64,000 nt of DNA from the NCBI RefSeq assembly GCF_001469215.1, contig NZ_LOFH01000006.1, positions 1 to 64,000 of the forward strand, given 5' to 3'. Positions within the stretch are counted from its first letter, which is position 1; every line of letters starts with the position of its first letter. This DNA is from Pseudoalteromonas sp. H105 (GTDB lineage Bacteria; Pseudomonadota; Gammaproteobacteria; Enterobacterales; Alteromonadaceae). Below the pieces are notes generated by a model that searched no databases, was not told the DNA's origin, and saw nothing but the letters and a program-made list of their open reading frames with translations. The position numbers and the translations under genes were made by a program. Positions 46,501 to 55,646 of the stretch are shown here, one piece after another.

Positions 46501-47022
46501 TTACCCCTTAAAAGCTATCTGATTTATTTCAAGTTTAAACTCACCTTGTTGTTTTTTCGCAATCATGAAGCCTAATTGACTGATTTTTTGAAAATTAATC
46601 GTTGGCTGTTGTTCAAGTGTTCGCCCACGAAAGGTCAAAATAAAATCACTGGGTGTGAATGTAAAAACTTGCCATTGGTCTTCTTGCGTATCAAACGACA
46701 CCGTGTAAGCAGGGCCATCCATATATTGATTTGTTCTTAAACGTAGTTGATAGGTTTTGCCATCACCTTTTACGCGCAATGCAATCTGTTTAGAAGGTTC
46801 ATTTTCTGTATTGATGATAGCGCGCACCGATGCAAATCCGCCATTATTCTCAAGCGACACAGTGCCCGCGAAAATTAAATTGTCATTTTTTTCGTAAATT
46901 TGACTGGTTGAAAGTCCGCCCATTACGGAATCATTAACAATATACCAACTCGGAACGGCAATGACTTCGGTTGATGGTAAAAGTAATCCCGCAGCAAGTA
47001 GAGGTACCAGATGAGTTTTCAT
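46501..47022 (-). CDS. CIA30-domain protein with signal peptide
   Basis: A 173-residue protein of the CIA30 (NDUFAF1-like) family, shown by WYIVNDSVMGGLSTSQI near residue 27-43 and a jelly-roll of beta strands ending QISQLGFMIAKKQQGEFKLEIN in pieces. In mitochondria CIA30 assists complex I assembly. Here a cleavable N-terminal signal is predicted (about 1-22), which would place it in the periplasm and argues against a direct complex I role. An atypical SDR gene lies 135 bases upstream on the same strand. Plant and cyanobacterial HCF173-like proteins combine such SDR and CIA30 parts. Confidence 0.8.
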   Translation of the reverse strand: MKTHLVPLLAAGLLLPSTEVIAVPSWYIVNDSVMGGLSTSQIYEKNDNLIFAGTVSLENNGGFASVRAIINTENEPSKQIALRVKGDGKTYQLRLRTNQYMDGPAYTVSFDTQEDQWQVFTFTPSDFILTFRGRTLEQQPTINFQKISQLGFMIAKKQQGEFKLEINQIAFKG

Positions 47023-47157
47023 GCTAAATCCTAGCGAGTATGATATTTACTAAAGCTATACGTAACATAGGCAAAATGGTTCAAATTGTTAGCGTATTTC
47101 CCGCGAAGCTTATTCATCACCTAGGGTGCACAGTCTGTTTTTGGAACGGCTTGCTAG

Positions 47158-47808
47158 CTAGTGCTCAAACAGCGCATCTAATGTGAAGTAATTAACCCCT
47201 TTACTTGATTGCTGACTGATTTGAGATAATTTGATTGCAACTTGTTGCCCTGTAATAGGTCGGTATTTTCTTAGCCCTGGAATCACACATAGCAGTGGTA
47301 ACAAGGCACTGCCAATTTTTTCTGCAAGGCGAAAGTCATTGTTGCGTTTACCGAGCAAAAGAGAAGGTTGTATGATGCTAATCTGTTTAAATGAAAGGGC
47401 TTCAATTGCTTGCTCAAGTTCGCCTTTCATCTTTAAGTAAGCGCTATTACTTTGTACATTTGCTCCACTGGAAGACACCAGTAAGTAATGTTTTACACCC
47501 ATTTTTGCAGCAAGCTGAGCGACACTAAGTTGGTAGTCAAAATCCACTTGTCGCTGCGCCTCAATTGAGCCAGCCGTTTTTTTAGTTGTGCCCAAAGATG
47601 AAAATAATATATCTGCTTCAAACAGCGTCGAATATTGAGATAGATTATCAAAGTCAACAACATGATTAATCACTTTATCGCTGTGATAGGTTACAGGACG
47701 GCGTGTTAACGTGACGACTTTCTTGATATGCGCTGCATTTATTAACTGATCCACCAAGTGAAGTCCAACTAAGCCTGTTGCACCAATGACGATTGCTGTT
47801 TTGCTCAT
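47158..47808 (-). CDS. atypical short-chain dehydrogenase, NAD(P)-binding
   Basis: A 216-residue Rossmann protein similar to HTATIP2/TIP30-like and YbjT-type proteins. The nucleotide-binding motif GATGLVG is at residues 9-15, VSSSGAN follows in the middle, and YLKMKGELE supplies the YxxxK-like pair. It may bind NADPH; no substrate can be inferred. It is upstream of the CIA30 gene on the same strand, 135 bases apart, so co-transcription is possible. No signal peptide, so it is cytoplasmic. Confidence 0.8.
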   Translation of the reverse strand: MSKTAIVIGATGLVGLHLVDQLINAAHIKKVVTLTRRPVTYHSDKVINHVVDFDNLSQYSTLFEADILFSSLGTTKKTAGSIEAQRQVDFDYQLSVAQLAAKMGVKHYLLVSSSGANVQSNSAYLKMKGELEQAIEALSFKQISIIQPSLLLGKRNNDFRLAEKIGSALLPLLCVIPGLRKYRPITGQQVAIKLSQISQQSSKGVNYFTLDALFEH

Positions 47809-48000
47809 ACCTACTCACACCTTTTATCAAATGATTCAGCGAGCATTGTTATAGATATTCGAACACATGACAAATTATTCACGAGTTTAAAGTGTGTGCA
47901 AGGCTAGTAACTCGAACATTATTCATGGCATGATAAGACATAGCCCTTTGAAAACGTGAAGGGATAATCCAATAAAAACAATAATTACTAAGGCACTTTT

Positions 48001-48717
48001 ATGAGTTTGATGACATTAAACACTCAAGGCAGCGTTGCGGTCATTACATTGACAAATGGCGAAAATCGTCATAACCCATCGTTCGCTAAACAATTAAAGC
48101 ACACCCTTTCAGAGGTTGTTGCAAACGATGATCATAAAGCATTAGTCATTACCTCAAGTGATGAAAAAAGCTGGAGCTTGGGGATTGATACAGACTGGTT
48201 GATGCCGGCTATGAAAGCGAGTAAAGCGGGTGAAATACGCAGTTTTATGTACGATATGGACGAGGTTTTTAAAACCTTATTACTATTCCCAATGCCTGTG
48301 ATTGCAGCGATTAATGGCCATGCGTTTGGTAATGGAGCGATATTATCCTGCGCGTGCGATTTTAGATTTATGCGCGCAGATCGCGGGTTCTTTTGTTTCC
48401 CGGAAGTTGATTTATCAATTCCGTTTTTACCGGGTATGATCGCATTTGTAAAAAAAGCGATACCATATTACCGTTTCAACGAAATGAAGTTATCGGGCCG
48501 TCGCGTTGCGGGTGCCGAGCTGGCAAGGGATCACGTCATTGAAAAGGCTTCAAAGGATAAAGATGCTTTGCTTAAAGATGTAATGGAATTTGCTGCTACA
48601 TTTGATAAAAAACGAACTATTTTTGCTGAGCATAAAAAACGCTTACACAAAGAAATAATTCAAATTATTGATGAAGAAAATAAACCATACATTGATAACC
48701 TTTTATTAATGGTTTAG
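48001..48717 (+). CDS. enoyl-CoA hydratase/isomerase family protein
   Basis: A 238-residue crotonase-fold protein. The oxyanion-hole segment NGHAFGNGAI (about 105-114) and a preceding SWSLGIDTDWL segment are characteristic. It is at the short end of the family and most like delta3-delta2-enoyl-CoA isomerases. The usual second glutamate of hydratases is not evident, which favours isomerase over hydratase. It is a single gene, 41 bases before the RDD gene and on the same strand, possibly co-transcribed. Physiological substrate unknown. Confidence 0.75.
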   Translation: MSLMTLNTQGSVAVITLTNGENRHNPSFAKQLKHTLSEVVANDDHKALVITSSDEKSWSLGIDTDWLMPAMKASKAGEIRSFMYDMDEVFKTLLLFPMPVIAAINGHAFGNGAILSCACDFRFMRADRGFFCFPEVDLSIPFLPGMIAFVKKAIPYYRFNEMKLSGRRVAGAELARDHVIEKASKDKDALLKDVMEFAATFDKKRTIFAEHKKRLHKEIIQIIDEENKPYIDNLLLMV

Positions 48718-48758
48718 TTGTAAAACAGTAAATCACGACTTAAAGGGATAAGGCGTTT

Positions 48759-49793
48759 ATGAAAGTAAAAGAAATGGAAGCGTTAGCTTTAACAAAAGAA
48801 GAAACCAAGGAGGTTATAACGCCTTATGCATTCAAAATTGATCAAGCATTATTAGGTTTACCATTGGCGTCACCAACGAGACGGGCGTTCGCGATGCTAA
48901 TCGATGTGATGTTAATCTTTCTTGCGGCAAAACTCAGTGCCGCGTTAATTGCTTTTGTAGCTGCTATGGCGTTTTATAAAGGGACTGCCCAAAAGTACTT
49001 ACCTAAAATGTCCTCTTTTTGGCGTCGAGTATTAAAACTGACCGCTGCAGCCTTGCTATTTTTTAGTGCCCTGTTTTTATTATCTGTGACTATAGATTAT
49101 TTTGATGGGGATGCAGTGATTGATAGTACATCTGTTCAGCAAGCTATTACATTAAGCCCTGAAGAACTTGATATTGTGAATACTTACTTACAACTCACGT
49201 CAGATAATGAAGTGTGTGTTCAAGGATGTCAGGCAAAGGAATTAAGCAATTTAATCTCGCGCGTTCCCAAGCTTAAAGAGCTCAGCGAACTAAATGAATT
49301 CAATGTCGGTGAACATGTTAATGTAGTAAAAAGCCTATTGCAGTTAATGGTAGAAGAACAATTGCAATCATATGATGAGCAAGAAAAGGCCGCTGGATCT
49401 ACAGAAAGTTACGCTCAGTCAACGCCGGCAACATCCCATAGCTTATTGAAATGGGGGGCAGGTATTATAGAGGATTTAGGCCTAGGGTTTGGCTGGGCTG
49501 CAATTTATTTCACCTTATTTTCTCTTCTTTGGAGAGGTCAAACGCCGGGTAAAAAGGTTTGTCATATCCGTGTAGTGGCCTTAAATGGAGAGCCGCTAGG
49601 TTTACTTGATTATTTTGGCCGCTACGGGGGTTACGGCGCAGGATTTGCAACCGGTTTATTAGGTTTTTTACAAGTTTATTGGGACCCAAATCGTCAAGCC
49701 ATCCAAGATAAAATATCAGCAACAGTTGTTATTAAAGGGAGTTTGAATCAACCTGTAAATATACAAACAATAGAAGAGGCGGTCAGTGAATAA
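48759..49793 (+). CDS. RDD-family membrane protein
   Basis: A 344-residue integral membrane protein with the RDD signature in RRAFAMLIDVMLI (about 42-54). Spans lie at about 50-70, 90-112 and 240-255, with a late hydrophobic segment near 295-310. Between the second and third spans is a loop of about 110 residues with a CVQGC cysteine pair (about 148-152). The C-terminal QTPGKKVCHIRV segment is typical of RDD proteins. Some relatives affect ion tolerance; this one is unassigned. A good AAGGG ribosome site precedes it. Confidence 0.8.
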   Translation: MKVKEMEALALTKEETKEVITPYAFKIDQALLGLPLASPTRRAFAMLIDVMLIFLAAKLSAALIAFVAAMAFYKGTAQKYLPKMSSFWRRVLKLTAAALLFFSALFLLSVTIDYFDGDAVIDSTSVQQAITLSPEELDIVNTYLQLTSDNEVCVQGCQAKELSNLISRVPKLKELSELNEFNVGEHVNVVKSLLQLMVEEQLQSYDEQEKAAGSTESYAQSTPATSHSLLKWGAGIIEDLGLGFGWAAIYFTLFSLLWRGQTPGKKVCHIRVVALNGEPLGLLDYFGRYGGYGAGFATGLLGFLQVYWDPNRQAIQDKISATVVIKGSLNQPVNIQTIEEAVSE

Positions 49794-49849
49794 TTTCAAA
49801 AGCGCGTAAATTTAATAGCACCGCTGCTATGTGGTTTTTGCGCTAAAGC

Positions 49850-49879
49850 ACAACCTACAGGCCATAAACTGTAGGTTGT
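49850..49879. terminator. perfect hairpin between converging RDD and lnt genes
   Basis: ACAACCTACAG and CTGTAGGTTGT pair over 11 bases around GCCATAAA. A smaller stem, ATAGCA/TGCTAT, precedes it at 49815-49830 with a T run five bases later. The pair probably terminates transcription from both sides. Confidence 0.6.
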
Positions 49880-49913
49880 CATTTATGGCAAACATTTACC
49901 TCGTCCCTTTTAC

Positions 49914-51479
49914 CTAGCGCCTAGAACCTATAATTATTCCCAAAAGCCCCATCAACATCACAACTGCCCACACTGGCCAATTACCATATTGACTATAGAT
50001 GCTATCTCCTTGAATGAGTTTAACATCGGCTTTTAATACGTTGGCTTTAAACTGTGGCATGCTGATTTGAGTTTGACTAATAGGATCATACACACCGCTG
50101 ATGCCGTTATTTGTTACGCGAATAAGCGGGCGCTGTAATTCAAGGGCGCGCATGCGGGCCATTTGCATGTGCTGGTGGGGCCCATGAGAATCGCCAAACC
50201 AAGCATCATTACTAACCGTGAACAAAATATCTGAATCGCTGCGGTAGTTGCCACGTACAAGGTTAGCAAAAGCAATTTCGAAGCAAATAGCAGGGAGAAT
50301 ATTTAAGCCGTTGGCACGTAAATTATTTTGAACTTCATCACCCCGGGAGAATGAGGACATAGGTAAATCAAACAAGGGAGCGATTGGGCGCAAAATATCT
50401 TCAAATGGTACAAATTCACCAATGGGGAGTAATTGGTGTTTTTGGTAGCGGTTTGTACCTAGGTATTGATAATGGCCGTGTTCATCGTCACGCTCTTTAT
50501 TACCCAGCACGATAAGGGTATTGAAGATAGTTTTGGTATCAAGCTGATAGTCGACAATACCCGTAATAAGCGCGGTTTTATTGAATGAGGCTGCGCTATC
50601 AAGACCGACTAAAAAACGGTCGGCAAGGGCTTCTATTTCAGGCACGGCAGCTTCGGGCCATACGACTAAATCGACATCCCAGTACGGGCGTGTCATGTCT
50701 TGGTACTTACTCATGGTGGTCCAAAACTCACTGGGCTCAAACCGTAAATGTTGCTTAATATTACCTTGAACGAGTAGTGTACTGATGGTTTTGTCGTTAT
50801 AGTGAGGGCTTTGACTTAAATTGCTAGCTAATGAAAAGAGCGCAATTAAACCTGTTGTTGCAAAAGCACTTTTTATATTGCGATTAAACAGTAATTGATA
50901 AAACGAAAATGCAATGGCAACACAGATTAATGTTAAGCCAAACTCGCCCACCGTGGGCGCTAAATAATTTAACGGGCTATTAGTTTGTGTGTAACCAAAG
51001 CTTAGCCAAGGAAAGCCAGTTAACACAACGCCACGTAAATACTCTGTAACAGCAAAACTGCTAATAAGTAATAACCCATAGCTATGTGCGCCGCTAGCAA
51101 AGCGTGTGGCAAACATAAAGGCAAGGGCAGGGTAAATGGCTAGATAGGCACATAACAGCACCATAAGTAGTACTGAGGCTACTAGCGGCATGCCACCGAA
51201 TGTGGCGATAGAAACATGCACCCAACTAATACCTGCACCAAACCACCCTAAACCAAAAAGAAAACCATATTTAGCGGCTTGCTTACTGGGGGCTTTACCG
51301 TATTGTTGGTTATGTGAGGTGTAAATTGCCACTATAAGGCAAACAAAGGCCAGGGGCCAAATCCCGAATGGGGCATAGCCAAAAGTTAAAAAGAGGCCCG
51401 CAACCAGTGCGAGCCATGCTTTTTTATCTTTTGCTAAATTCAGGCAGTTAGTCAGTATTATCTTCACTGTTGCTGTCAT
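49914..51479 (-). CDS. lnt: apolipoprotein N-acyltransferase
   Basis: About 521 residues with N-terminal membrane spans and a nitrilase-type catalytic domain (about 230-480). The triad glutamate lies in VVWPEAAVPE, the lysine in the RYQKHQLLPIGEFVPFE region and the nucleophile in AICFEIAF. It adds the third acyl chain to lipoproteins, needed for their export by Lol. The frame opens earlier, but the ATG at 51479 gives a family-like N terminus and still overlaps corC by 32 bases. It belongs to the miaB-phoH-ybeY-corC-lnt operon. Confidence 0.92.
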   Translation of the reverse strand: MTATVKIILTNCLNLAKDKKAWLALVAGLFLTFGYAPFGIWPLAFVCLIVAIYTSHNQQYGKAPSKQAAKYGFLFGLGWFGAGISWVHVSIATFGGMPLVASVLLMVLLCAYLAIYPALAFMFATRFASGAHSYGLLLISSFAVTEYLRGVVLTGFPWLSFGYTQTNSPLNYLAPTVGEFGLTLICVAIAFSFYQLLFNRNIKSAFATTGLIALFSLASNLSQSPHYNDKTISTLLVQGNIKQHLRFEPSEFWTTMSKYQDMTRPYWDVDLVVWPEAAVPEIEALADRFLVGLDSAASFNKTALITGIVDYQLDTKTIFNTLIVLGNKERDDEHGHYQYLGTNRYQKHQLLPIGEFVPFEDILRPIAPLFDLPMSSFSRGDEVQNNLRANGLNILPAICFEIAFANLVRGNYRSDSDILFTVSNDAWFGDSHGPHQHMQMARMRALELQRPLIRVTNNGISGVYDPISQTQISMPQFKANVLKADVKLIQGDSIYSQYGNWPVWAVVMLMGLLGIIIGSRR

Positions 51480-52332
51480 CAGCCTTAGGAATTGTAACCT
51501 GAAGTTGCAATAAGCGACGGCTATCTGCATTGGTTACTTTAAATTGTAGGCCATCAATTTCGATGGTTTCTCCACGGCTTGGCATATGGCCAAACGCATG
51601 TAATACAGTGCCGCCGATAGTATCTGCATCTTGTGTGCTGTAGCCGGTTTTAAACTTGTCGTTAAAATCATCAACAGGTGTTAGCGCCTGGACGACATAA
51701 ACATGTTTAGCAAGTTGACGAATATCTTGCAGTTCTTCTTCTTCGTCATGCTCATCTTCAATTTCGCCTACGATAATCTCTAAGATATCTTCGATAGTGA
51801 CTAAGCCTGAGACGCCGCCATATTCATCAATAACAATCGCCATGTGATAGCGCTGTTGACGAAACTCATTAAGTAACGTATCTACACGCTTACTTTCAGG
51901 CACAACAACGGCTGGGCGTAAGTAATCACGTAAAGACGGTAGTTGATCGTCTTTGTTTAGTATCAACGGCAGTAAGTCTTTCGCTAACAAAATACCTTCA
52001 ACATGGTCCTTGTCTTCACACACAACAGGGAATCGTGAGTGCGTAGAGTCAACCATCATTGGAATTAATTCTTCTAGCTTTGCATCAACCTCAAGTGTAA
52101 TCATCTGTGAGCGTGGGATCATGATGTCACGCACTTTAAGCTCAGACACACCCAGCACACCTTCAATCATATCTTTGGTTTCAGGATCAATGACATCCCG
52201 TTCTTGCGCATCGGCAATTACTTCAACCAGCTCTTCTCTATTCTGGGGTTCCCCTTGCAACATTTGGGTAATTTTACCCAACCAGTTCTTGCTAGAAGAA
52301 CCCTGGCTAGTCTGCGAGTTATCGTCGCTCAT
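51448..52332 (-). CDS. corC: CorC/YbeX family CBS-domain protein
   Basis: A 294-residue protein with a short acidic N terminus, two CBS domains (about 67-190) and a C-terminal CorC_HlyC domain. In Salmonella CorC was tied to magnesium/cobalt efflux; YbeX of E. coli also affects ribosome metabolism, consistent with its neighbours ybeY and phoH. No membrane span is present, so the product is soluble. It overlaps the lnt start by about 32 bases and lies 22 bases after ybeY. Confidence 0.92.
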   Translation of the reverse strand: MSDDNSQTSQGSSSKNWLGKITQMLQGEPQNREELVEVIADAQERDVIDPETKDMIEGVLGVSELKVRDIMIPRSQMITLEVDAKLEELIPMMVDSTHSRFPVVCEDKDHVEGILLAKDLLPLILNKDDQLPSLRDYLRPAVVVPESKRVDTLLNEFRQQRYHMAIVIDEYGGVSGLVTIEDILEIIVGEIEDEHDEEEELQDIRQLAKHVYVVQALTPVDDFNDKFKTGYSTQDADTIGGTVLHAFGHMPSRGETIEIDGLQFKVTNADSRRLLQLQVTIPKADDSNSEDNTD

Positions 52333-52354
52333 TGCGTCTATCTGCTCCGTTTGT

Positions 52355-52825
52355 TTAAATATCGTCCCGATATGGGTCTGCTATACCTAGATCGGCAAGT
52401 AACTGCTTTTCTATGCTTTCCATCTCATTCGCATCTTCTTCCTTTATATGGTCAAATCCAAGTAAATGCAAGCATCCATGGATAACCATATGGGCAAAAT
52501 GGTCGTGAAATGTCTTTTCTTGCTCAATTGCCTCTGCTAACACAATCGCCGGACAAATGATTAAATCACCTACAAGTGGGAGTTCAATCCCCGGTGGTGC
52601 TTCAAACTCAAACGATAACACGTTTGTGGGTTTGTTCTTGCCACGGTAATCATTATTTAGTTGCTGGCTTTGTTCTTCATCAGCAATGACGATGGTGAGC
52701 TCAGATTCATCACGGTACTGACTTAATACTTTATTAGCCCAAACAGCAAATTGTTCAAGGCATGGTAAGTTGTCAAATTCGCAGGCAATTTGTAAATCAA
52801 GTTCTGTTGTCAAAGCTTTACTCAT
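52355..52825 (-). CDS. ybeY: endoribonuclease YbeY
   Basis: A protein of about 156 residues with the zinc-binding HGCLHLLGFDH motif near the C terminus. It matures 16S rRNA and takes part in 70S ribosome quality control. The frame opens at 52852, but the ATG at 52825 overlaps the phoH stop by eight bases and gives a family-like N terminus, so I chose it. Adjacent to phoH (YbeZ), a known partner. Confidence 0.93.
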   Translation of the reverse strand: MSKALTTELDLQIACEFDNLPCLEQFAVWANKVLSQYRDESELTIVIADEEQSQQLNNDYRGKNKPTNVLSFEFEAPPGIELPLVGDLIICPAIVLAEAIEQEKTFHDHFAHMVIHGCLHLLGFDHIKEEDANEMESIEKQLLADLGIADPYRDDI

Positions 52826-53924
52826 TATTATCGGTGGCTGTTTGCTCAGCATTTGCTAGCAAGTCTTTTGCTCGTTGCTTTTCAGCGCGTTTGATACGGT
52901 CAGCTTCGTCATTACGCTCGTAAGCTTCTACAATACGTGCAACCACGGGATGGCGAACAACATCGTGCGATTGGAAGAAGTTGAAGCTGACTTCTTCAAC
53001 ATCACTGAGCACATTAATTGCGTGTCTAAGGCCAGAACGAGCACCGCGTGGTAAATCAACTTGCGTGATATCACCCGTTATGACTGCCTTAGAATTAAAG
53101 CCGATACGCGTTAAGAACATTTTCATTTGTTCTACAGTCGTATTTTGGCTTTCATCTAGAATAATAAAGGCGTCGTTTAGGGTACGGCCACGCATAAAAG
53201 CAAGTGGTGCTACTTCAATGACATTTTGCTCAAGTAGCTTTTCAACCTTTTCAAAACCCAACATTTCAAACAACGCATCGTATAACGGTCGTAAGTATGG
53301 GTCGATTTTTTGGCTTAAATCACCCGGTAAAAAGCCTAGCCTTTCACCAGCTTCGACAGCAGGGCGGGTTAATAAAATACGGCGTATTTCTTGGCGTTCT
53401 AACGCATCAACTGCTGCGGCGACAGCAAGGTATGTTTTACCCGTACCTGCCGGCCCAATACCAAAGGTAATATCATGACGAAAAATATTTGATACGTAAT
53501 GGCCTTGATTGTCATTACGCGGTTTAATAACACCACGGCGAGTCTTAATAACAACTTCTTTGCCGTACTCGCTGAGTTCGTCTTGTTCAAGGGCGGTGGA
53601 TTCAGTAATTGCCAAGTGCACGGCATTAGGTTCAATGTCTTTAACTACGCCGCGAACAGGTTGTGTTTCAACGTATAGATCTTTGACTATCTCCATTGCA
53701 GCAAAAGCACTGGTTGTTTTACCGGTAATTTTAAAGTAGTTATCGCGATGAGTAATTTCTACGCCCAAACGGCGTTCAATTTGTTTGATGTTTTCATCAA
53801 ACGGGCCACACAAAGAAGAAAGGCGCTTGTTGTCGGAGGGTTCTAAATAAATCTCTAATTTTTTTAATTGATTACTCAAAATGGCTTCCTGTTGTGGTGT
53901 GCCAGCAATTGCTGGCACGATCAT
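52818..53924 (-). CDS. phoH2: PhoH-like ATPase YbeZ
   Basis: A 368-residue PhoH-family ATPase. Walker A GPAGTGKT and Walker B FIILDESQN (about 265-273) are clear, and an N-terminal KH-type region is suggested by ITHRDNYFKITG. It interacts with YbeY in ribosome maturation, and the eight-base overlap ensures joint translation. It starts six bases after miaB. The E. coli counterpart is named ybeZ. Confidence 0.92.
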   Translation of the reverse strand: MIVPAIAGTPQQEAILSNQLKKLEIYLEPSDNKRLSSLCGPFDENIKQIERRLGVEITHRDNYFKITGKTTSAFAAMEIVKDLYVETQPVRGVVKDIEPNAVHLAITESTALEQDELSEYGKEVVIKTRRGVIKPRNDNQGHYVSNIFRHDITFGIGPAGTGKTYLAVAAAVDALERQEIRRILLTRPAVEAGERLGFLPGDLSQKIDPYLRPLYDALFEMLGFEKVEKLLEQNVIEVAPLAFMRGRTLNDAFIILDESQNTTVEQMKMFLTRIGFNSKAVITGDITQVDLPRGARSGLRHAINVLSDVEEVSFNFFQSHDVVRHPVVARIVEAYERNDEADRIKRAEKQRAKDLLANAEQTATDNNE

Positions 53925-53930
53925 TATTGC

Positions 53931-55376
53931 CTAAGGAACGAATGTTGCCACACCAATTTCATTGGCTGTCGCTTCAGGTTCAGGCTGAGCTGCTTTATTC
54001 AAAATATCAGCAGGGGCAATGTCTTTTCGTAAATTCATTTCTGCTTCTGTACGAATTAAGTCACCACGTAACGAGTTAGGCAGTGCTTCAGTAATACGTA
54101 CGTCAACAAACTGTCCGATCACATCGCGTGGACCAACAAAGTTAACTACACGGTTGTTTTCAGTACGGCCACGTAGTTCCATCGGGTTCTTCTTTGATGG
54201 ACCTTCAACTAATATACGTTGTTCAGTATCAAACATCTGACGACTGATTTGCTGTGCCATTTGAGTAATACGGTTTTGCAATAAGTATAGGCGCTCTTTT
54301 TTCTCTTGCTCAGACACATCATCAGGTAAGTCTGCTGCAGGCGTACCAGGACGAGCGCTGTAGATAAAGCTGAAGCTCATATCAAAACCAATGTCGTTGA
54401 TCAGGTTCATCGTTGCTTCAAAGTCTGTGTTACTTTCGCCTGGGAAACCAATGATAAAATCGGATGACATACTTAAATTAGGACGAATTTTACGTAACTT
54501 ACGAATTGTTGACTTGTATTCAAGGGCAGTATGACCGCGTTTCATTAAATTAAGAATACGGTCAGAGCCACTTTGTACAGGCAGATGTAAGTGATCAACA
54601 AGCTCAGGTACATCGGCATAAGCATCAATAATATCTGGCGTAAATTCAACCGGGTGCGAGGTGGTATAGCGAATACGGTCGATACCATCAATTGCAGCAA
54701 CATACCGAATTAAATCTGAGAAATAACAGATTTCACCGTCGTATGTTTCACCACGGTAAGCATTTACGTTTTGGCCAAGAAGATTGACTTCACGTACACC
54801 TTGCTCTGCAAGTTGCGCCACTTCAAGTAGAACATCATCAAGTGGACGGCTGACTTCTTCACCACGAGTGTAAGGCACAACGCAGAAGGTACAGTATTTA
54901 GAACAACCTTCCATAATTGAGACAAATGCGCTTGGGCCTTCAGCTTTTGGCTCTGGTAAGCGGTCAAACTTTTCAATCTCAGGAAATGAAATATCAACTA
55001 CTGAGCTGCCTTTATTTCCTTGTACTTGTTTAATCATCTCAGGCAAACGGTGTAACGTTTGTGGACCAAAAATAACATCAACAAATGGCGCACGTTGGCG
55101 GATTGAGTCACCTTCTTGAGAAGCAACACAACCACCTACACCTATAATTAGGTCAGGTTTGTCATCTTTTAATAGCTTCCAACGGCCTAGCTGATGGAAT
55201 ACTTTTTCTTGTGCTTTTTCACGAATTGAACACGTATTGAGTAGAATGACATCTGCTTCGCCAGCTTCTTCAGTTAACTGATAGCCGTTGGTTGCATCGA
55301 GGAGATCCGCCATTTTCTGAGAGTCGTACTCATTCATCTGACAACCCCAAGTTTTAATATGCAGCTTTTTACTCAT
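53931..55376 (-). CDS. miaB: tRNA-2-methylthio-N6-dimethylallyladenosine synthase
   Basis: A 481-residue radical SAM methylthiotransferase. It has the N-terminal UPF0004 domain with conserved Cys ([28 protein letters not shown]), radical [18 protein letters not shown] and a C-terminal TRAM domain. It adds the methylthio group to i6A37 of tRNAs reading UNN codons, including tRNA-Tyr. The last about 20 residues extend beyond the TRAM domain. It is the first gene of its operon and diverges from ubiF. Confidence 0.96.
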   Translation of the reverse strand: MSKKLHIKTWGCQMNEYDSQKMADLLDATNGYQLTEEAGEADVILLNTCSIREKAQEKVFHQLGRWKLLKDDKPDLIIGVGGCVASQEGDSIRQRAPFVDVIFGPQTLHRLPEMIKQVQGNKGSSVVDISFPEIEKFDRLPEPKAEGPSAFVSIMEGCSKYCTFCVVPYTRGEEVSRPLDDVLLEVAQLAEQGVREVNLLGQNVNAYRGETYDGEICYFSDLIRYVAAIDGIDRIRYTTSHPVEFTPDIIDAYADVPELVDHLHLPVQSGSDRILNLMKRGHTALEYKSTIRKLRKIRPNLSMSSDFIIGFPGESNTDFEATMNLINDIGFDMSFSFIYSARPGTPAADLPDDVSEQEKKERLYLLQNRITQMAQQISRQMFDTEQRILVEGPSKKNPMELRGRTENNRVVNFVGPRDVIGQFVDVRITEALPNSLRGDLIRTEAEMNLRKDIAPADILNKAAQPEPEATANEIGVATFVP

Positions 55377-55646
55377 TGAAATATAGCCTCGTTTTCAATT
55401 CGGTAGTGGCACAAAAGTGTGCTAGAAACAGGATTAAGCAACGGGAGGTTTAAAATGCCCGCCAACTTAAAGGACGCGTATTTTATCTGGATACCCGCCC
55501 AGATCCAAGTATAGATTTGATCTTTGTGGTTTGAAATCAAACAAATTGAGATTTAGTGGGTTAGCGCTTCAAAGCAACTCGCATTTTTTCAGCTAAATAC
55601 GCTACAATCGATGCCATAATTATTGACCTCTGTTGTGATTAAAAAT

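Noticed and set aside
52981..53478. 165-residue plus-strand open frame opposite phoH
   Set aside because: The composition is Ser/Arg-rich as in antisense frames, and phoH on the other strand is certain.
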